NCBI RefSeq assembly: GCF_014836535.1
Contig: NZ_JACSQP010000002.1
Coordinates: forward strand, 186,001-250,000
Origin: Microbacterium pullorum
GTDB lineage: Bacteria > Actinomycetota > Actinomycetes > Actinomycetales > Microbacteriaceae
DNA: 64,000 bases
Direction: 5' to 3'
How positions within the stretch are numbered: the stretch's first letter is position 1; every line of letters begins with the position of its first letter. The notes beneath the pieces are model-generated. The model worked only from the letters and a program-made list of their open reading frames with translations. It was not told the origin of the DNA and did not search any database. Shown here piece by piece: positions 52,281-61,835 of this stretch. A program made the translations under genes and the position numbers.

Positions 52281-53729
52281 ATGGCCGACGGCGAAGACCG
52301 CTCACCCGAGGACGAGTTCCAGGAGCTGATGCGTCAACTGTTCGGCGGGCAAGCCGGCGCGATCGACCCGGAGCAGCTGTCGCGGCTGTCGGGGATGGGC
52401 ATCGACCCCGCAATGATGCAGCAGGTGATGCAGCATCTGCAGGGCGCCTTCACCAACGCCCCCGCCGAGGGTGTCTCGTGGGACCTGGCCAAGCGTCAAG
52501 CGCTGCACATCGCCAACCAGGACGGCCTCGGCATCACCACAGGGGAGCGTGCCGATCTCGGCGAGGCGTTCTCGCTCGCGGCGCTGTGGCTGAGCGAGGC
52601 GACGACCGTGCCCGAGCTCACCCAGCCCCCTCGTACCCTCACCCGCGGCGGATGGGTCGAAGCGACACTGCCGGTGTGGCAGGAGCTGGCGGAGCCGGTG
52701 GCCCTCAGCATCGCCGACGCGCTGACGGCGGCCCTCGATCAGCAGGTCCCCGAGGAGATGCGCGCCATGGTGCAGGGCGCGGGGCGCCTCATGCGCACCG
52801 TCGGCGGCTCGCTGTTCGCGGCACAGCTCGGCGCCGTCGTGGGACGACTGTCGACCGAGGTGGTCAGCGGCGGCGACGTGGGACTTCCCGTCATGCCCGC
52901 CGGTGACGCTGCGATCCTCCCGCAGAACTTCGCGGACTTCGGCCGCGACCTCGGCATCGCCGACGACCAGCTGGCGCTGTACCTCGCCACCCGTGAGCTG
53001 GCGCACGCGCGCCTGTTCCGCCACGCCAAGTGGCTGCGCCTGCACGTCATGTCGCAGGTGACCGAGTTCGCCCGCGGCATCCACGTCGACACCGAAGCGC
53101 TCGAAGACCTCGCGTCGCGGTTCGACCCGTCGCAGCCCGACGAGCTGCGCCGGGCGCTCGAGAGCGGCGTGCTGCTGCCGCAGCGCTCCGAGGCGCAGAC
53201 GGCCGCCCTCGCGCGGCTCGAGAACCTGCTGGCGCTCATCGAGGGCTGGGTGGACGTCGTCACCGAGACCGCCACGACCCGGCTGCCCGACGCGTTCCGC
53301 ATCACCGAGGTCGTCCGCCGCCGCCGTGCGGTGGGGGGCCCCGCTGAGCAGGCGCTGGGCTCGCTCGTCGGTCTCGAGGTGCGTCCCCGGCGTCTGCGCG
53401 AGGCCGCAGCGATGTGGCGGGCGGTGACCGATGCCGTCGGCATGTCGGCCCGCGACGCGCTCTGGGACTACCCCGACCTCATGCCCGGCTCCGAAGACAT
53501 CGACGACCCGGCCGCGCTCGTGGCGCGACTGCAGGCTCGCGCCCGCGGCGACGAGGCACCCCGGGATGAGATGGATGCCGCGCTGGAGGCGCTGCTGGAC
53601 GAAGCGGCTGCGGATGCCGCGATCGATGTCGCCGACGAAGCGCGCGACGCCGCGACGGGTGCGGCGGACGACGAGCAGCCCGACGACGAGCAGCCCGACG
53701 ACGGACCGGCCGGGCCCCGCCCGGTCTGA
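52281..53729 (+). CDS. DUF2342 zinc-metalloprotease-like protein
   Basis: 482 residues. Gly/Gln-rich N-terminus (QLFGGQAGAIDPEQLSRLSG), then a helical domain. The place of the putative zinc motif reads TRELAHARLFRHAKWLR: of HExxH only Glu and the second His remain, the first His being Arg. Many family members show this, so metalloprotease activity is doubtful. C-terminus is a low-complexity acidic tail (DDEQPDDEQPDDGPAGP). Start ATG 52281 follows GAAAGG. Rv3195-like by position. Confidence 0.85.
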   Translation: MADGEDRSPEDEFQELMRQLFGGQAGAIDPEQLSRLSGMGIDPAMMQQVMQHLQGAFTNAPAEGVSWDLAKRQALHIANQDGLGITTGERADLGEAFSLAALWLSEATTVPELTQPPRTLTRGGWVEATLPVWQELAEPVALSIADALTAALDQQVPEEMRAMVQGAGRLMRTVGGSLFAAQLGAVVGRLSTEVVSGGDVGLPVMPAGDAAILPQNFADFGRDLGIADDQLALYLATRELAHARLFRHAKWLRLHVMSQVTEFARGIHVDTEALEDLASRFDPSQPDELRRALESGVLLPQRSEAQTAALARLENLLALIEGWVDVVTETATTRLPDAFRITEVVRRRRAVGGPAEQALGSLVGLEVRPRRLREAAAMWRAVTDAVGMSARDALWDYPDLMPGSEDIDDPAALVARLQARARGDEAPRDEMDAALEALLDEAAADAAIDVADEARDAATGAADDEQPDDEQPDDGPAGPRPV

Positions 53730-53814
53730 GGAGGGACCTCCTCCCCAACCGCGTGAACCTGCCGGCCGACGGCAGAACTGTGGACAGACCGACCGCGGCG
53801 TGCCGCGTGCGGCG

Positions 53815-53820
53815 CACAAT
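53815..53820 (+). promoter_or_regulatory. Leaderless -10 box of the cyclodehydratase-like gene
   Basis: CACAAT, 6 nt before the ATG at 53827. Confidence 0.45.
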
Positions 53821-53826
53821 CGGGGC

Positions 53827-54690
53827 ATGCTGCGCCTCGACCCCCGCCACCCGCCGTTGTTCCGCGACGCCACGAGCCTGCAGTTCGGTGTCGATGCCGT
53901 CGCCGTCGTGGATCCGCTCGTCCGGTGGCAGGAGCGGCTCATCGGCGCGCTCGTCGAGGGGATCCCCGCGCCCGCGTTCGACGCGTACGCCCGGGCGTTC
54001 GGCGCCCCCGCAACATCGATCGACCCGTTCCGGCAGCTGCTGCAGCCCGTGCTGAGCGAACAGCGGGACCCGCCGCGTCCTGTCGTGAGGCTGGAGCTGC
54101 CGCACGACCTCGACCGTTCCCTCGCCGAGACGCTGACCGATGCGTTCACCGAGACCGGTGCCGCTCCCGAATCGGCGCCGTGGTGGGATCTGGGGGCACT
54201 GCCCGTCCCGCCCGGGGCACCCGTCATCGCCGTCGCCGCGCATGTGCTCGACCCTCCTCGGACGGCGCGATTCATGCGCGACGACGTGCGGCACCTGCCG
54301 ATCGTGCTCTCGCACGATCGGGTGGAGGTCGGACCGCTCGTGATCCCCGGCAGGACGGCATGCCCCGCGTGCATCGACGCGCACCGGCGCGACGACGATG
54401 CGGCGTGGCCGGCGATCGCGATCCAACTGATGCGGCTGCCGACGCCGGCGACACCGCGCAGCATCCTGTACGACGCGGCGGTCCTCGCCCGCCGAATGGT
54501 CAGCGCACGGCCGGGTCCGGTGACGCGCTCTGCGACGATCCGCGTGCGACACGGGCGCCCGACATGGCACGAGCATCGGCCGCACGCAGACTGCCGCTGC
54601 CGATCTCTCTCACGAAACGCGACATCGCTCGCTCCCGTTGTCCCGTTCCCCGCGCCCACGACAGCGACAGCGACCGCGCGGCGCGCGTGA
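53827..54690 (+). CDS. Cyclodehydratase/ThiF-like protein (TOMM leader-binding-like)
   Basis: 287 residues. N-terminal winged-helix-like part (LQFGVDAVAVVDPLVRWQERL), a small alpha/beta segment, and IPGRTACPACIDAHRRDDDAAWPAIAIQLM with the CxxC seen in bacteriocin cyclodehydratase-like or E1-like proteins; ADCRC repeats near the end. No precursor or azoline-forming partner gene is near, so a stand-alone role is likely. Its last 191 bp overlap the 3' end of the facing uvrD2 gene, an unusually long convergent overlap. Confidence 0.7.
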   Translation: MLRLDPRHPPLFRDATSLQFGVDAVAVVDPLVRWQERLIGALVEGIPAPAFDAYARAFGAPATSIDPFRQLLQPVLSEQRDPPRPVVRLELPHDLDRSLAETLTDAFTETGAAPESAPWWDLGALPVPPGAPVIAVAAHVLDPPRTARFMRDDVRHLPIVLSHDRVEVGPLVIPGRTACPACIDAHRRDDDAAWPAIAIQLMRLPTPATPRSILYDAAVLARRMVSARPGPVTRSATIRVRHGRPTWHEHRPHADCRCRSLSRNATSLAPVVPFPAPTTATATARRA

Positions 54691-56257
54691 TGCCCACATA
54701 CGCCAGGCGTCGCTCTTCGTCGATCGTCTCGGGGGTCGTGGCGTACGAGATGGGCAGCAGTCCTTCCGCGAGCCCCACGAGATGCACGTGGTGCCATTCC
54801 AGGCCCTTCGCCGCGTGCAGGGTGGCCAGCGTCACGGTGCGCAGCGACGGCTCGTGCTGGTCCTTCGCGCGAGCGAGCAGATCGTCGGTGAAGGCGCGCA
54901 GCGTGGTGCCGGCGGGCGCCTCCTCGGCCAGCCGCAGGATCGCCGCCCGCGCCTCCCACGCGTCGCGCACCGCCCCACCCGCCGGCGGCGGCTCGTCGGT
55001 CAGCCCGGAGCGGCGCAGAATGTCGCGCACGGTGGGCAGGAACGAGGTCTCCAGCGGCGCGACGGTCGCCGCGCGCAGCTCCAGCAGTGCTTGACGCACC
55101 TCCGGCAGGTCGAAGAACCGCTTGCCGCCGAGCACGGTCGCCGCGATCTGGCGCTCCGCGAGGGCGGCCAGCAGCGGAGCCGACTGCGAGTTGGTGCGAT
55201 ACAGCACCGCAATGTCGTGCGGATCGGTGCCGGCGGCGATCTGCGCGGCGATCGCGCGGGCGACGCCGGCGGCCTCGGCGCCGTCGTGCGGATACGTCGT
55301 GAGGGTGGGTTGCGGACCGGGCTCGGCGCCGGAGGCCGCGACGAGGGACAGCGCCCCCGGCCGATCGCGCATCAGATCGTTGGCGACGGCCAGCACCGCG
55401 GCATCCGACCGGTAGTTGCGGTCCAGCCGCACGACCCGAGCGTCGGGATGCCGGTCGGCGAAGCCGAGCAGGAACTGCGGGTCGGCCCCGGCGAACGAGT
55501 AGATGGTCTGGCTCGCGTCACCCACGACGCACAGATCGCGACGCTCCCCCAGCCACAGTTCCAGCAGCCGGTTCTGCACCGGCGAGACGTCCTGGAATTC
55601 GTCCACCGTGAAGTGGCGGTACTGCTCGCGCACCGCGGCCGCCACGTGCGGCTCGGCCTCGATCATGCCCGCACACGCCAGCAGCACGTCCTCGAAATCG
55701 AGCTGATGCCGCTCGTCCTTGAGTTTCTCGTACGCGCGCTGGATGTCGATGACCTGCTCGAGGTCGAGGCCGGCCACGCCCCGCGGGCGGGCGACGGCGT
55801 ACTCCTCGATCGAGCGCATCGTGACCTTGCGCCACTCGATCTCGGCGGCGACGTCGCGCAGCGCCGCCGGCCCGGGGTCGAACCCGAGCCCATCGACCGC
55901 GTGGGCCAGGGCCCGCACCTTGCCGTTGACGATCGACGGCGCACTGCCCCCGGCCAGCTGGGGCCAGAAGAAGTTCAGCTGCGCGAGGGCGGCGGCGTGG
56001 AAGGTGCGCGCGGCGACGCCGGGGACGCCCAGTGCCCGCAGCCGGCCGCGCAGTTCGCCCGCGGCCTTCGTGGTGAAGGTGACCGCCATGACGCGCGACG
56101 GCGAGTAGGCCCCGGTGTCCACACCGTGGGCGATGCGGTGGGTGATGACGCGGGTCTTTCCGGTACCGGCGCCGGCGAGCACGCACAGCGGCCCCCGCAG
56201 CGTCGTGGCCGCCTGCAGCTGTGCGTCGTCGAGCCCCGCGAGCGGTGTCACGGTCAT
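54500..56257 (-). CDS. uvrD2: UvrD2-like superfamily 1 DNA helicase
   Basis: 585 residues. SF1A motifs: Q-motif LDDAQLQAATTL, Walker A LAGAGTGKTRVITHRI, Ia VTFTTKAAGELRGRL, III CVVGDASQTIYSFAGADP, IV VVRLDRNYRSDAAVL, V TLATLHAAKGLEWHHVHLVG and VI RRLAYVGITRAARSL. Mycobacterial UvrD2 has an extra C-terminal HRDC domain, absent here: the protein ends after FVREIGSGSLR plus a short basic tail. Coupled to nudC by 4-bp overlap. Confidence 0.93.
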   Translation of the reverse strand: MTVTPLAGLDDAQLQAATTLRGPLCVLAGAGTGKTRVITHRIAHGVDTGAYSPSRVMAVTFTTKAAGELRGRLRALGVPGVAARTFHAAALAQLNFFWPQLAGGSAPSIVNGKVRALAHAVDGLGFDPGPAALRDVAAEIEWRKVTMRSIEEYAVARPRGVAGLDLEQVIDIQRAYEKLKDERHQLDFEDVLLACAGMIEAEPHVAAAVREQYRHFTVDEFQDVSPVQNRLLELWLGERRDLCVVGDASQTIYSFAGADPQFLLGFADRHPDARVVRLDRNYRSDAAVLAVANDLMRDRPGALSLVAASGAEPGPQPTLTTYPHDGAEAAGVARAIAAQIAAGTDPHDIAVLYRTNSQSAPLLAALAERQIAATVLGGKRFFDLPEVRQALLELRAATVAPLETSFLPTVRDILRRSGLTDEPPPAGGAVRDAWEARAAILRLAEEAPAGTTLRAFTDDLLARAKDQHEPSLRTVTLATLHAAKGLEWHHVHLVGLAEGLLPISYATTPETIDEERRLAYVGITRAARSLSLSWARGTGQRERAMSRFVREIGSGSLRAADARAMSGARVARGSSQSASPDPAVR

Positions 56258-57165
56258 GCGCGTTCCTCGTACCAGTCGGTGATGAGGCGGTGGGCGATCG
56301 ACGCCGTGCCGGGCAGCAGCACGTCTCCGCCGCCGGCGAGTGCGGCGCCGATCTCGGGGCGGGTGAACCAGCGCACCGCGACGATCTCGTCGCCGTCGGC
56401 GCGGGCCGTGGCTTCATCCTCCGCGACGGCATGGAACCCGAGCATGAGCGAGCGCGGGTAGGGCCAGGCCTGCGAGCTGCGGTAGCGCAGCTGCGTCACC
56501 TGCACACCCGACTCCTCATGCACTTCGCGGACGACGGCCGATTCGAGCGACTCCCCGGCCTCGACGAAGCCGGCGAAGGTGGAATAGCGGTTCTGCGGCG
56601 CCCACATCGCGTTGGAGCCCAGCAGCAGCCGCTCGCGGTCGGCGCTGGAGACGGCGACGATGACGGCCGGGTCGGTGCGGGGGAAATGCTGGCGGGCGCA
56701 GCCCTGGCAGGTGCGCGCCCAGCCGGCGGCGTGCACGAGCGTCGCCGCACCGCAGGCGGGGCAGAACGGCGCATCGGCGAGCCAGCGGCCGAGGCTGACC
56801 GCGACGGCGAGCACATCGGCGTCGTGCGGAGACAGATCACCGGCGATCGCGCGCAGCGCCCCCCAGCGGTCGTGCGTGAGCGGTGCGGGTCGGTCGGTGG
56901 CCGCGGCCGCCAGCAGCAGCGCCGCACCCCGCTCATCGCGTCCGAGGAAGGCCCAGTGCGCCTCGCCGGAGACATCGGCGGGGCGCACGTACTGCAGGGT
57001 GCCGCCGTCTGTCAGCGGCGCACGGTCGCCGTGCACCGCGAGCACGCGCGTGGCGGCATCGGCCCGCGCATCGTCGAGGAGGGTGACGACGGTGCGTTCA
57101 CCGGCCGCTCGGTCGAACCCGCCGGCGGCGGTCGCGGGGCTGTGCGGGCTGTCGTGCACCGTCAT
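56254..57165 (-). CDS. nudC: NADH pyrophosphatase (RNA deNADding enzyme)
   Basis: 303 residues. Zinc-ribbon CPACGAATLVHAAGWARTCQGC, then the Nudix box GFVEAGESLESAVVREVHEESGV with the REVxEExG core and an SQAWPYPRSLMLGF segment that marks the NudC subgroup (SQPWPFPxS). Hydrolyses NAD(H) and removes NAD caps from RNA. Operon order nudC-uvrD2 is the mycobacterial one. Confidence 0.95.
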   Translation of the reverse strand: MTVHDSPHSPATAAGGFDRAAGERTVVTLLDDARADAATRVLAVHGDRAPLTDGGTLQYVRPADVSGEAHWAFLGRDERGAALLLAAAATDRPAPLTHDRWGALRAIAGDLSPHDADVLAVAVSLGRWLADAPFCPACGAATLVHAAGWARTCQGCARQHFPRTDPAVIVAVSSADRERLLLGSNAMWAPQNRYSTFAGFVEAGESLESAVVREVHEESGVQVTQLRYRSSQAWPYPRSLMLGFHAVAEDEATARADGDEIVAVRWFTRPEIGAALAGGGDVLLPGTASIAHRLITDWYEERA

Positions 57166-57217
57166 CCAGGACCTCTCTTGCGGGCGTGGCGCGGGGGTGA
57201 TCGGAGCGCGCGCGACC

Positions 57218-57223
57218 TACCCT
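57218..57223 (+). promoter_or_regulatory. Leaderless -10 box of the phosphotransferase-like gene
   Basis: TACCCT, 7 nt before the ATG at 57231. Confidence 0.4.
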
Positions 57224-57230
57224 TGTGGGC

Positions 57231-58538
57231 ATGGCACGCTCACCTCTCACTCTAGCCGCGTCCGTCACCTCGGCCCTTCCCCGGGTCGCGGTCGTCGGGG
57301 TGGGAGAGCTGACCGAGGGGACGGCGGGCCGCTTCGACAGCGCCGTGGCAGACCTCGATGACGGCCGCCGTGTCGTCGTGCGCGTTGCCAACTCCCCCGA
57401 GGCCGCCGACGAGCTCGCCGCCCAGGTGCACGTGCTGCGCGCACTGTCCGCCGGGGTTCGCGGTGTGCTGCCCTTCCGCGCCCCCGAGGTGCTCGGCGAG
57501 GCCGGCCTCGGGTCTTCACGCGTCGTCGTCTCCGACCTGCTGCCGGGCTACCGCGTCGACGCCGGCCACGTGCCGCCCGGACGCGGGGTCGCCACCTCGC
57601 TCGGGGCTGCCATCGCCAACGTGCACGCCCTCCCCGTCTCGGTGGTCCGCGATGCCGGGCTCCCCTCCCGCACACCCGCCCAGGTGCGCGACGAGGCCGA
57701 GCGGCTCCTCGACCGTGCCGAAGCCACGGGCCTGCTGCCCTTTTCGCTCCTGCGCCGGTGGAGCACCGCCCTCGCCTCGGAACAGCTGTGGCGGTTCGAG
57801 GCGGCCGTCACGCTCGGCGGCGTCGAGCCGACGGCGTTCCTGCTGGAGGACGTCGACGACGTCCCCACCGTGACCGGCCTGCTCGACTGGCACGGTCTGA
57901 GCGTCGGCGACCCCGCCGCGGATCTGCGGTGGCTCGCTTCGGCGCCCACCGCCGCGGAGGCGGTGTACGAGGGCTACCTCTCCACCGCCCACCGCGCGCC
58001 CGACGCGCGGCTGCGCGACCGCGCCCGCCTCTACGCCGAGCTCGAGTTCGCCAAGTGGCTCGTGCACGGCCACGCCGCGGGCACCGAGAGCGTCGTGGCC
58101 GATGCCGTCGCCCTGCTCGAGTCGCTCGCCGAGGGCGTCGGCGAGACGCCGCTGCTGTCATACGACGCCGTCGACGTCGACGACGCACTCGCGCGCGTCG
58201 GCCGCATGTCGGATGCCACGGGCGAGATCGTCGACACATCGATGCAGACCGACACCTACGACCCGTCGATGATGTCGATGTTCATGCAGGACACCGCGAA
58301 CGACGACGCCGATCCCGCCGCAGAGGTCACCCAGCCGATCGAACTGTCGCTTTTCTCCGATGACGAAGCGGCCGATGCGGCGACCGACGCCGCGTCCCCC
58401 GCACGGCGCACGACGCCCGAAACGGCTCCGGCCGACACGACCGTGCCCCAGGACCTGCGACAGGCCTCCGCCGCCGATGAGCAGGAGCGCGACGACGCCG
58501 CGCGCAATGCGCTGCGTCGCTGGACGACGACCGACTGA
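57231..58538 (+). CDS. Aminoglycoside-phosphotransferase-fold protein, probable pseudokinase
   Basis: 435 residues. N-lobe GRRVVVRVANSPEAADEL, then an APH-like helical C-lobe with GLLDWHGLSVGDPAADLRWLA (the DxD metal Asp equivalent is retained as LDWHG). The catalytic loop, normally HGDLHxxN, reads TLGGVEPTAFLLE: the base Asp and the metal-binding Asn are missing. So it probably binds rather than phosphorylates. The last 140 residues are an acidic Ala/Asp/Thr-rich tail. Located between nudC and the AdnAB-like genes, where mycobacteria carry a potassium-channel gene. Confidence 0.75.
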   Translation: MARSPLTLAASVTSALPRVAVVGVGELTEGTAGRFDSAVADLDDGRRVVVRVANSPEAADELAAQVHVLRALSAGVRGVLPFRAPEVLGEAGLGSSRVVVSDLLPGYRVDAGHVPPGRGVATSLGAAIANVHALPVSVVRDAGLPSRTPAQVRDEAERLLDRAEATGLLPFSLLRRWSTALASEQLWRFEAAVTLGGVEPTAFLLEDVDDVPTVTGLLDWHGLSVGDPAADLRWLASAPTAAEAVYEGYLSTAHRAPDARLRDRARLYAELEFAKWLVHGHAAGTESVVADAVALLESLAEGVGETPLLSYDAVDVDDALARVGRMSDATGEIVDTSMQTDTYDPSMMSMFMQDTANDDADPAAEVTQPIELSLFSDDEAADAATDAASPARRTTPETAPADTTVPQDLRQASAADEQERDDAARNALRRWTTTD

Positions 58539-58547
58539 CGCCGGGCG

Positions 58548-61500
58548 TCAGCCGCGCAGCACCGTACCGGTGCCGACGTAGACCAGCGCGACGTCGATGC
58601 GCTCGAGCGGCACGCCGTGCTTCTCGTGGTACGCCCGGCGGTACAGCTCGAGCTGCACCATGCGCTCCTCCCGCTCCGCGGCGGTGGCGGGCGGGCGACC
58701 CGTCTTCCAATCCACGATCTCGATGCGCTCCCCGCGGCGGTAGACGGCGTCGAGCTTGCAGATGATCACGTGCTCGCGCCCGTCGGGACCGGTCATGGTG
58801 AAGTCGATCTCGGTCTCCACCGCGATCGGGCGCAGCGGCGCCCACTCGGTCTGGGCGAAGGCGTCCTTCAGAGCGGCCATCGCCTGTGCGTCGTCGGCCG
58901 ACAGCGGCGCTGTGCCGTCGACGATCTCTTCGTCGGACTCCCACAGCGCATCGTCCATCGACGACCCCGCGCCGACCAGCCCCGACCGGTGCTCCACCCA
59001 GGCGTGGAAGAGCGTCCCCAGCCGTGTCTGGCGGTATGGCCGCTCCGGCAGCGGACGGGCGATGGCGGCGACGGTGCCGGCGAAGTCGGCGACGAAGTCC
59101 TTGTAGCGCGAGGCCGGGATGCGGGTGGGGGCCGAGCGCACCCGATCCGCCGCGCGCGCGGTGCGCTCGGCCAGCAGCAGCTCCAGCTCGGGGTGCGGCG
59201 GCACCGGCTCGGCCTGCTGCGCGGCCGCCACGGTCGCGGCAGCGGCGTGCACGGTGGCGGCGCGGGCACCGAGGGGGTCGATCGGCCACGTGAGCAGCCG
59301 CCGCTCCCCCAGGTAGGGATTCTCGTCGGTCTGCGGCGCCGGGGGCGTCACCCCCAGCGCTTCGGCCATCTCGACGAGGAACACGCTGGGCTCCCGGGCA
59401 CTGCGGGTGCCCGACCAGCTCGACCCGCTCAGCAGCAGGTGGTCGCGGGCACGGGTGACGGCGACGTAGGCGAGACGGCGGTCCTCTTCGAGCTGGCGGG
59501 CCCGCTGCGCGGCGATGAAGTCCTCCAGCGCCGTCTTGAGCGCCTGCTGGGTGGGCGCGTCGTCGCGCTCCCACATCAGCTGCGGCAGCCAGGGCGCGTC
59601 GCCGCGGAATTGGTAGGGCAGCACGCCGAACGCGAGCCACCCCTTGGTGTCCTTCGCGGCGCTGGGCAGCTCGTCTTTGACCAGGCGCACCACGGCGACG
59701 GCATCCCACTCGAGACCCTTGGAACCGTGGATGGTCAGCAGCTGCACCACGTCGTCCTCGGGCGGTTCGGTGCGAGGGGCGAACTCGTCGAGCTTCTCGG
59801 CGTGGTCGAGCCATGCCAGCAGGCTCGTGAGCGATCCGGTCTCGTCGGCGGCGAGAAAGCCGTGCAGCTCGTCGACGAACGCGCGCAGCTGCTCGGAGGC
59901 GATGCGGGCAGGCCCCCGTGCCTCGTTGGCGGCGAGCTCGACGTCCAGGCGCAGTTCCAGCTCGATGAGTCGCACGAGTTCCGGGATCGGCAGGCGCGCC
60001 GCCCGGCGCAGACCCGCGAACACCGCTCCCGCCTCCCGCAGGCGCTCCCGCGCCACCGGGGTGAACTCCGCGAGCCAGCCGTGGTCGGCGGGGTGGCGCA
60101 GCACGAAGTCCAGCGCGTCGACGAGCGAGCCCTGGTCCTCCCCCGCCGACCCGCGCATGCGCTCGGCGACCTCGGGCGCGAGGGGCTTGAGGGCGTGGTC
60201 GTGGCGCACGATGCGGCGGGCCAGCTGCGCGAGAGCGCGGAGGTCGGCCAGGCCGATGGCCCAGCGCGGTCCCGACAGCAGGCGGATGAGCGCGGAGCCG
60301 GCCGTCGGGTCGGCGATGACCCGCAGGGCCGAGACGACGTCGACGACCTCGGGGGTGGACAGCAGCCCACCGAGGCCCAGGATGCGATGCGGGATGCCGC
60401 GGCGCGCCAGGGCGTCGCCGAAGCGCACCATGTGCTTCTTGCTGCGGAAGAGGATGGCGCCCGTGGTGGCCTTTCCCGCCGCCGCGCGCTGCTCACGCAC
60501 CTGCGCGAACCACGCGGACACCCGCTCGGTCTCGGCGTCGAGGTCGTCCTCGAACGCGATGTCGACCTCGCCCGTCGTCGCGCCCGGTCGTGCGAGCAGC
60601 GCGTCGACGGGCACCGGCGCGGTCGCCGACAGCGGCGCCAGCACGGCGTTGGCAGCGGTGAGCACGCGCGTGCTGTTGCGCCAGCTGGTGCGCAGGGCGA
60701 AGCGACCGCTGACGCCGTCGGGCGCGAAGGCCCGGGCGAAATCGCCGAGGTTTCCGGCGCTCGCGCCGCGCCAGCCGTAGATGGACTGGTGCGGGTCGCC
60801 GACGGCCATGACACCGGTGCCACGGAACAGTGTCGCCAGCAGATCGGTCTGCACGACCGAGGTGTCCTGGTACTCGTCCAGCAGCACCACGCGGTACCGG
60901 TCGCGCAGCTCCGCCGCCACCGACTCGTGACTGCGCACGACCTCGAGGGCGCCGGCGACCTGGTCGGAGAAGTCGATGACGCCCAGGCGCGTCTTCTCTC
61001 GCGCGTACTCCCGCGCGAGGTCGGTGAGCAGCCCGAGGGCCGCCACCTTCTCGGCGGCACGGGCGACGTCGGCGTAGACGACGGTGCGTTTGTTCTCCGA
61101 CGGCCGCTCCAGCACGTCGGCGAAACGCTCGGGGAAGGCGGCGAGGTCATCGAGCGGCACGAGGTTGTCGACGCTGTCGCGGGCGATGCGCAGCGCCGCG
61201 TCGATGAGGGTGCGCACGGCCTCCCCTCGTTCCTCGAGCCGCGGGTCGTCGGAGGAGAGCACGACGCGGCGCATCAGCAGCCACGCGGCCGAGTCGCTGA
61301 GCACGGCGGCCTCGCCGTCGCGGCCGATGCGCACGGCGTGCTCGCGCACGATGCTGTCGGCGAAGCTGTTGTAGGTCGCCACGGTGGGCCGATGCAGCAG
61401 CGCCTCGTCGTCACCGCCTGCGGGCTCGGCGCCGGTGCGGGCCACCAGCGCCGCGAGCGCGGCGCGACGGGCGGCATCCGTCGTCGTCGTCGCGAACACG

Positions 61501-61835
61501 TCGAGATGCCCGTCGGCGTGCAGCTCCGCCAGGTGCGGCACGAGACCGCGGCGGTCGAACTCCGCCAGCCGCTGCAGGCGCTTGTGGATGCGTTCGGCCA
61601 GCTCGCCGGCGGCCTTGCGGGTGAAGGTGAGGCCCAGCACCTGGTCGCGACGCACCAGCCCGTTGGCGACGAGCCAGACCACGCGTCCCGCCATCGTCTC
61701 TGTCTTGCCGCTGCCCGCGCCCGCGACGACGAGACCGGGCTCGAGCGGGGACTCGATGACGGCGGCCTGCTCGGGGGTGGGCGGGAACTGTCCGAGGGCG
61801 GCGGCGATGGCGTGCGCCGAGATCAGCGAGGTCAT
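58548..61835 (-). CDS. adnB: AdnB-like UvrD/RecB helicase-nuclease
   Basis: 1095 residues. SF1A helicase motifs: Walker A VVAGAGSGKTETMAGRV (residues about 30-46), LLDEYQDTSVVQTDLL, GDPHQSIYGWRGASAG, LLTIHGSKGLEWDAVAVV and RRLAYVAVTRARDHLLL. C-terminal RecB-type nuclease with ICKLDAVYRRGERIEIVDWKTG (catalytic Asp, Asp, Lys). Length and order match the second gene of the mycobacterial AdnAB DNA end-resection motor. Overlaps the preceding adnA-like gene by 4 bp. Confidence 0.9.
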   Translation of the reverse strand: MTSLISAHAIAAALGQFPPTPEQAAVIESPLEPGLVVAGAGSGKTETMAGRVVWLVANGLVRRDQVLGLTFTRKAAGELAERIHKRLQRLAEFDRRGLVPHLAELHADGHLDVFATTTTDAARRAALAALVARTGAEPAGGDDEALLHRPTVATYNSFADSIVREHAVRIGRDGEAAVLSDSAAWLLMRRVVLSSDDPRLEERGEAVRTLIDAALRIARDSVDNLVPLDDLAAFPERFADVLERPSENKRTVVYADVARAAEKVAALGLLTDLAREYAREKTRLGVIDFSDQVAGALEVVRSHESVAAELRDRYRVVLLDEYQDTSVVQTDLLATLFRGTGVMAVGDPHQSIYGWRGASAGNLGDFARAFAPDGVSGRFALRTSWRNSTRVLTAANAVLAPLSATAPVPVDALLARPGATTGEVDIAFEDDLDAETERVSAWFAQVREQRAAAGKATTGAILFRSKKHMVRFGDALARRGIPHRILGLGGLLSTPEVVDVVSALRVIADPTAGSALIRLLSGPRWAIGLADLRALAQLARRIVRHDHALKPLAPEVAERMRGSAGEDQGSLVDALDFVLRHPADHGWLAEFTPVARERLREAGAVFAGLRRAARLPIPELVRLIELELRLDVELAANEARGPARIASEQLRAFVDELHGFLAADETGSLTSLLAWLDHAEKLDEFAPRTEPPEDDVVQLLTIHGSKGLEWDAVAVVRLVKDELPSAAKDTKGWLAFGVLPYQFRGDAPWLPQLMWERDDAPTQQALKTALEDFIAAQRARQLEEDRRLAYVAVTRARDHLLLSGSSWSGTRSAREPSVFLVEMAEALGVTPPAPQTDENPYLGERRLLTWPIDPLGARAATVHAAAATVAAAQQAEPVPPHPELELLLAERTARAADRVRSAPTRIPASRYKDFVADFAGTVAAIARPLPERPYRQTRLGTLFHAWVEHRSGLVGAGSSMDDALWESDEEIVDGTAPLSADDAQAMAALKDAFAQTEWAPLRPIAVETEIDFTMTGPDGREHVIICKLDAVYRRGERIEIVDWKTGRPPATAAEREERMVQLELYRRAYHEKHGVPLERIDVALVYVGTGTVLRG

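Noticed and set aside
53827..54690. Thiazole/oxazole-modified peptide biosynthesis cluster
   Set aside because: Only one cyclodehydratase-like gene; no precursor peptide, YcaO or dehydrogenase gene nearby.
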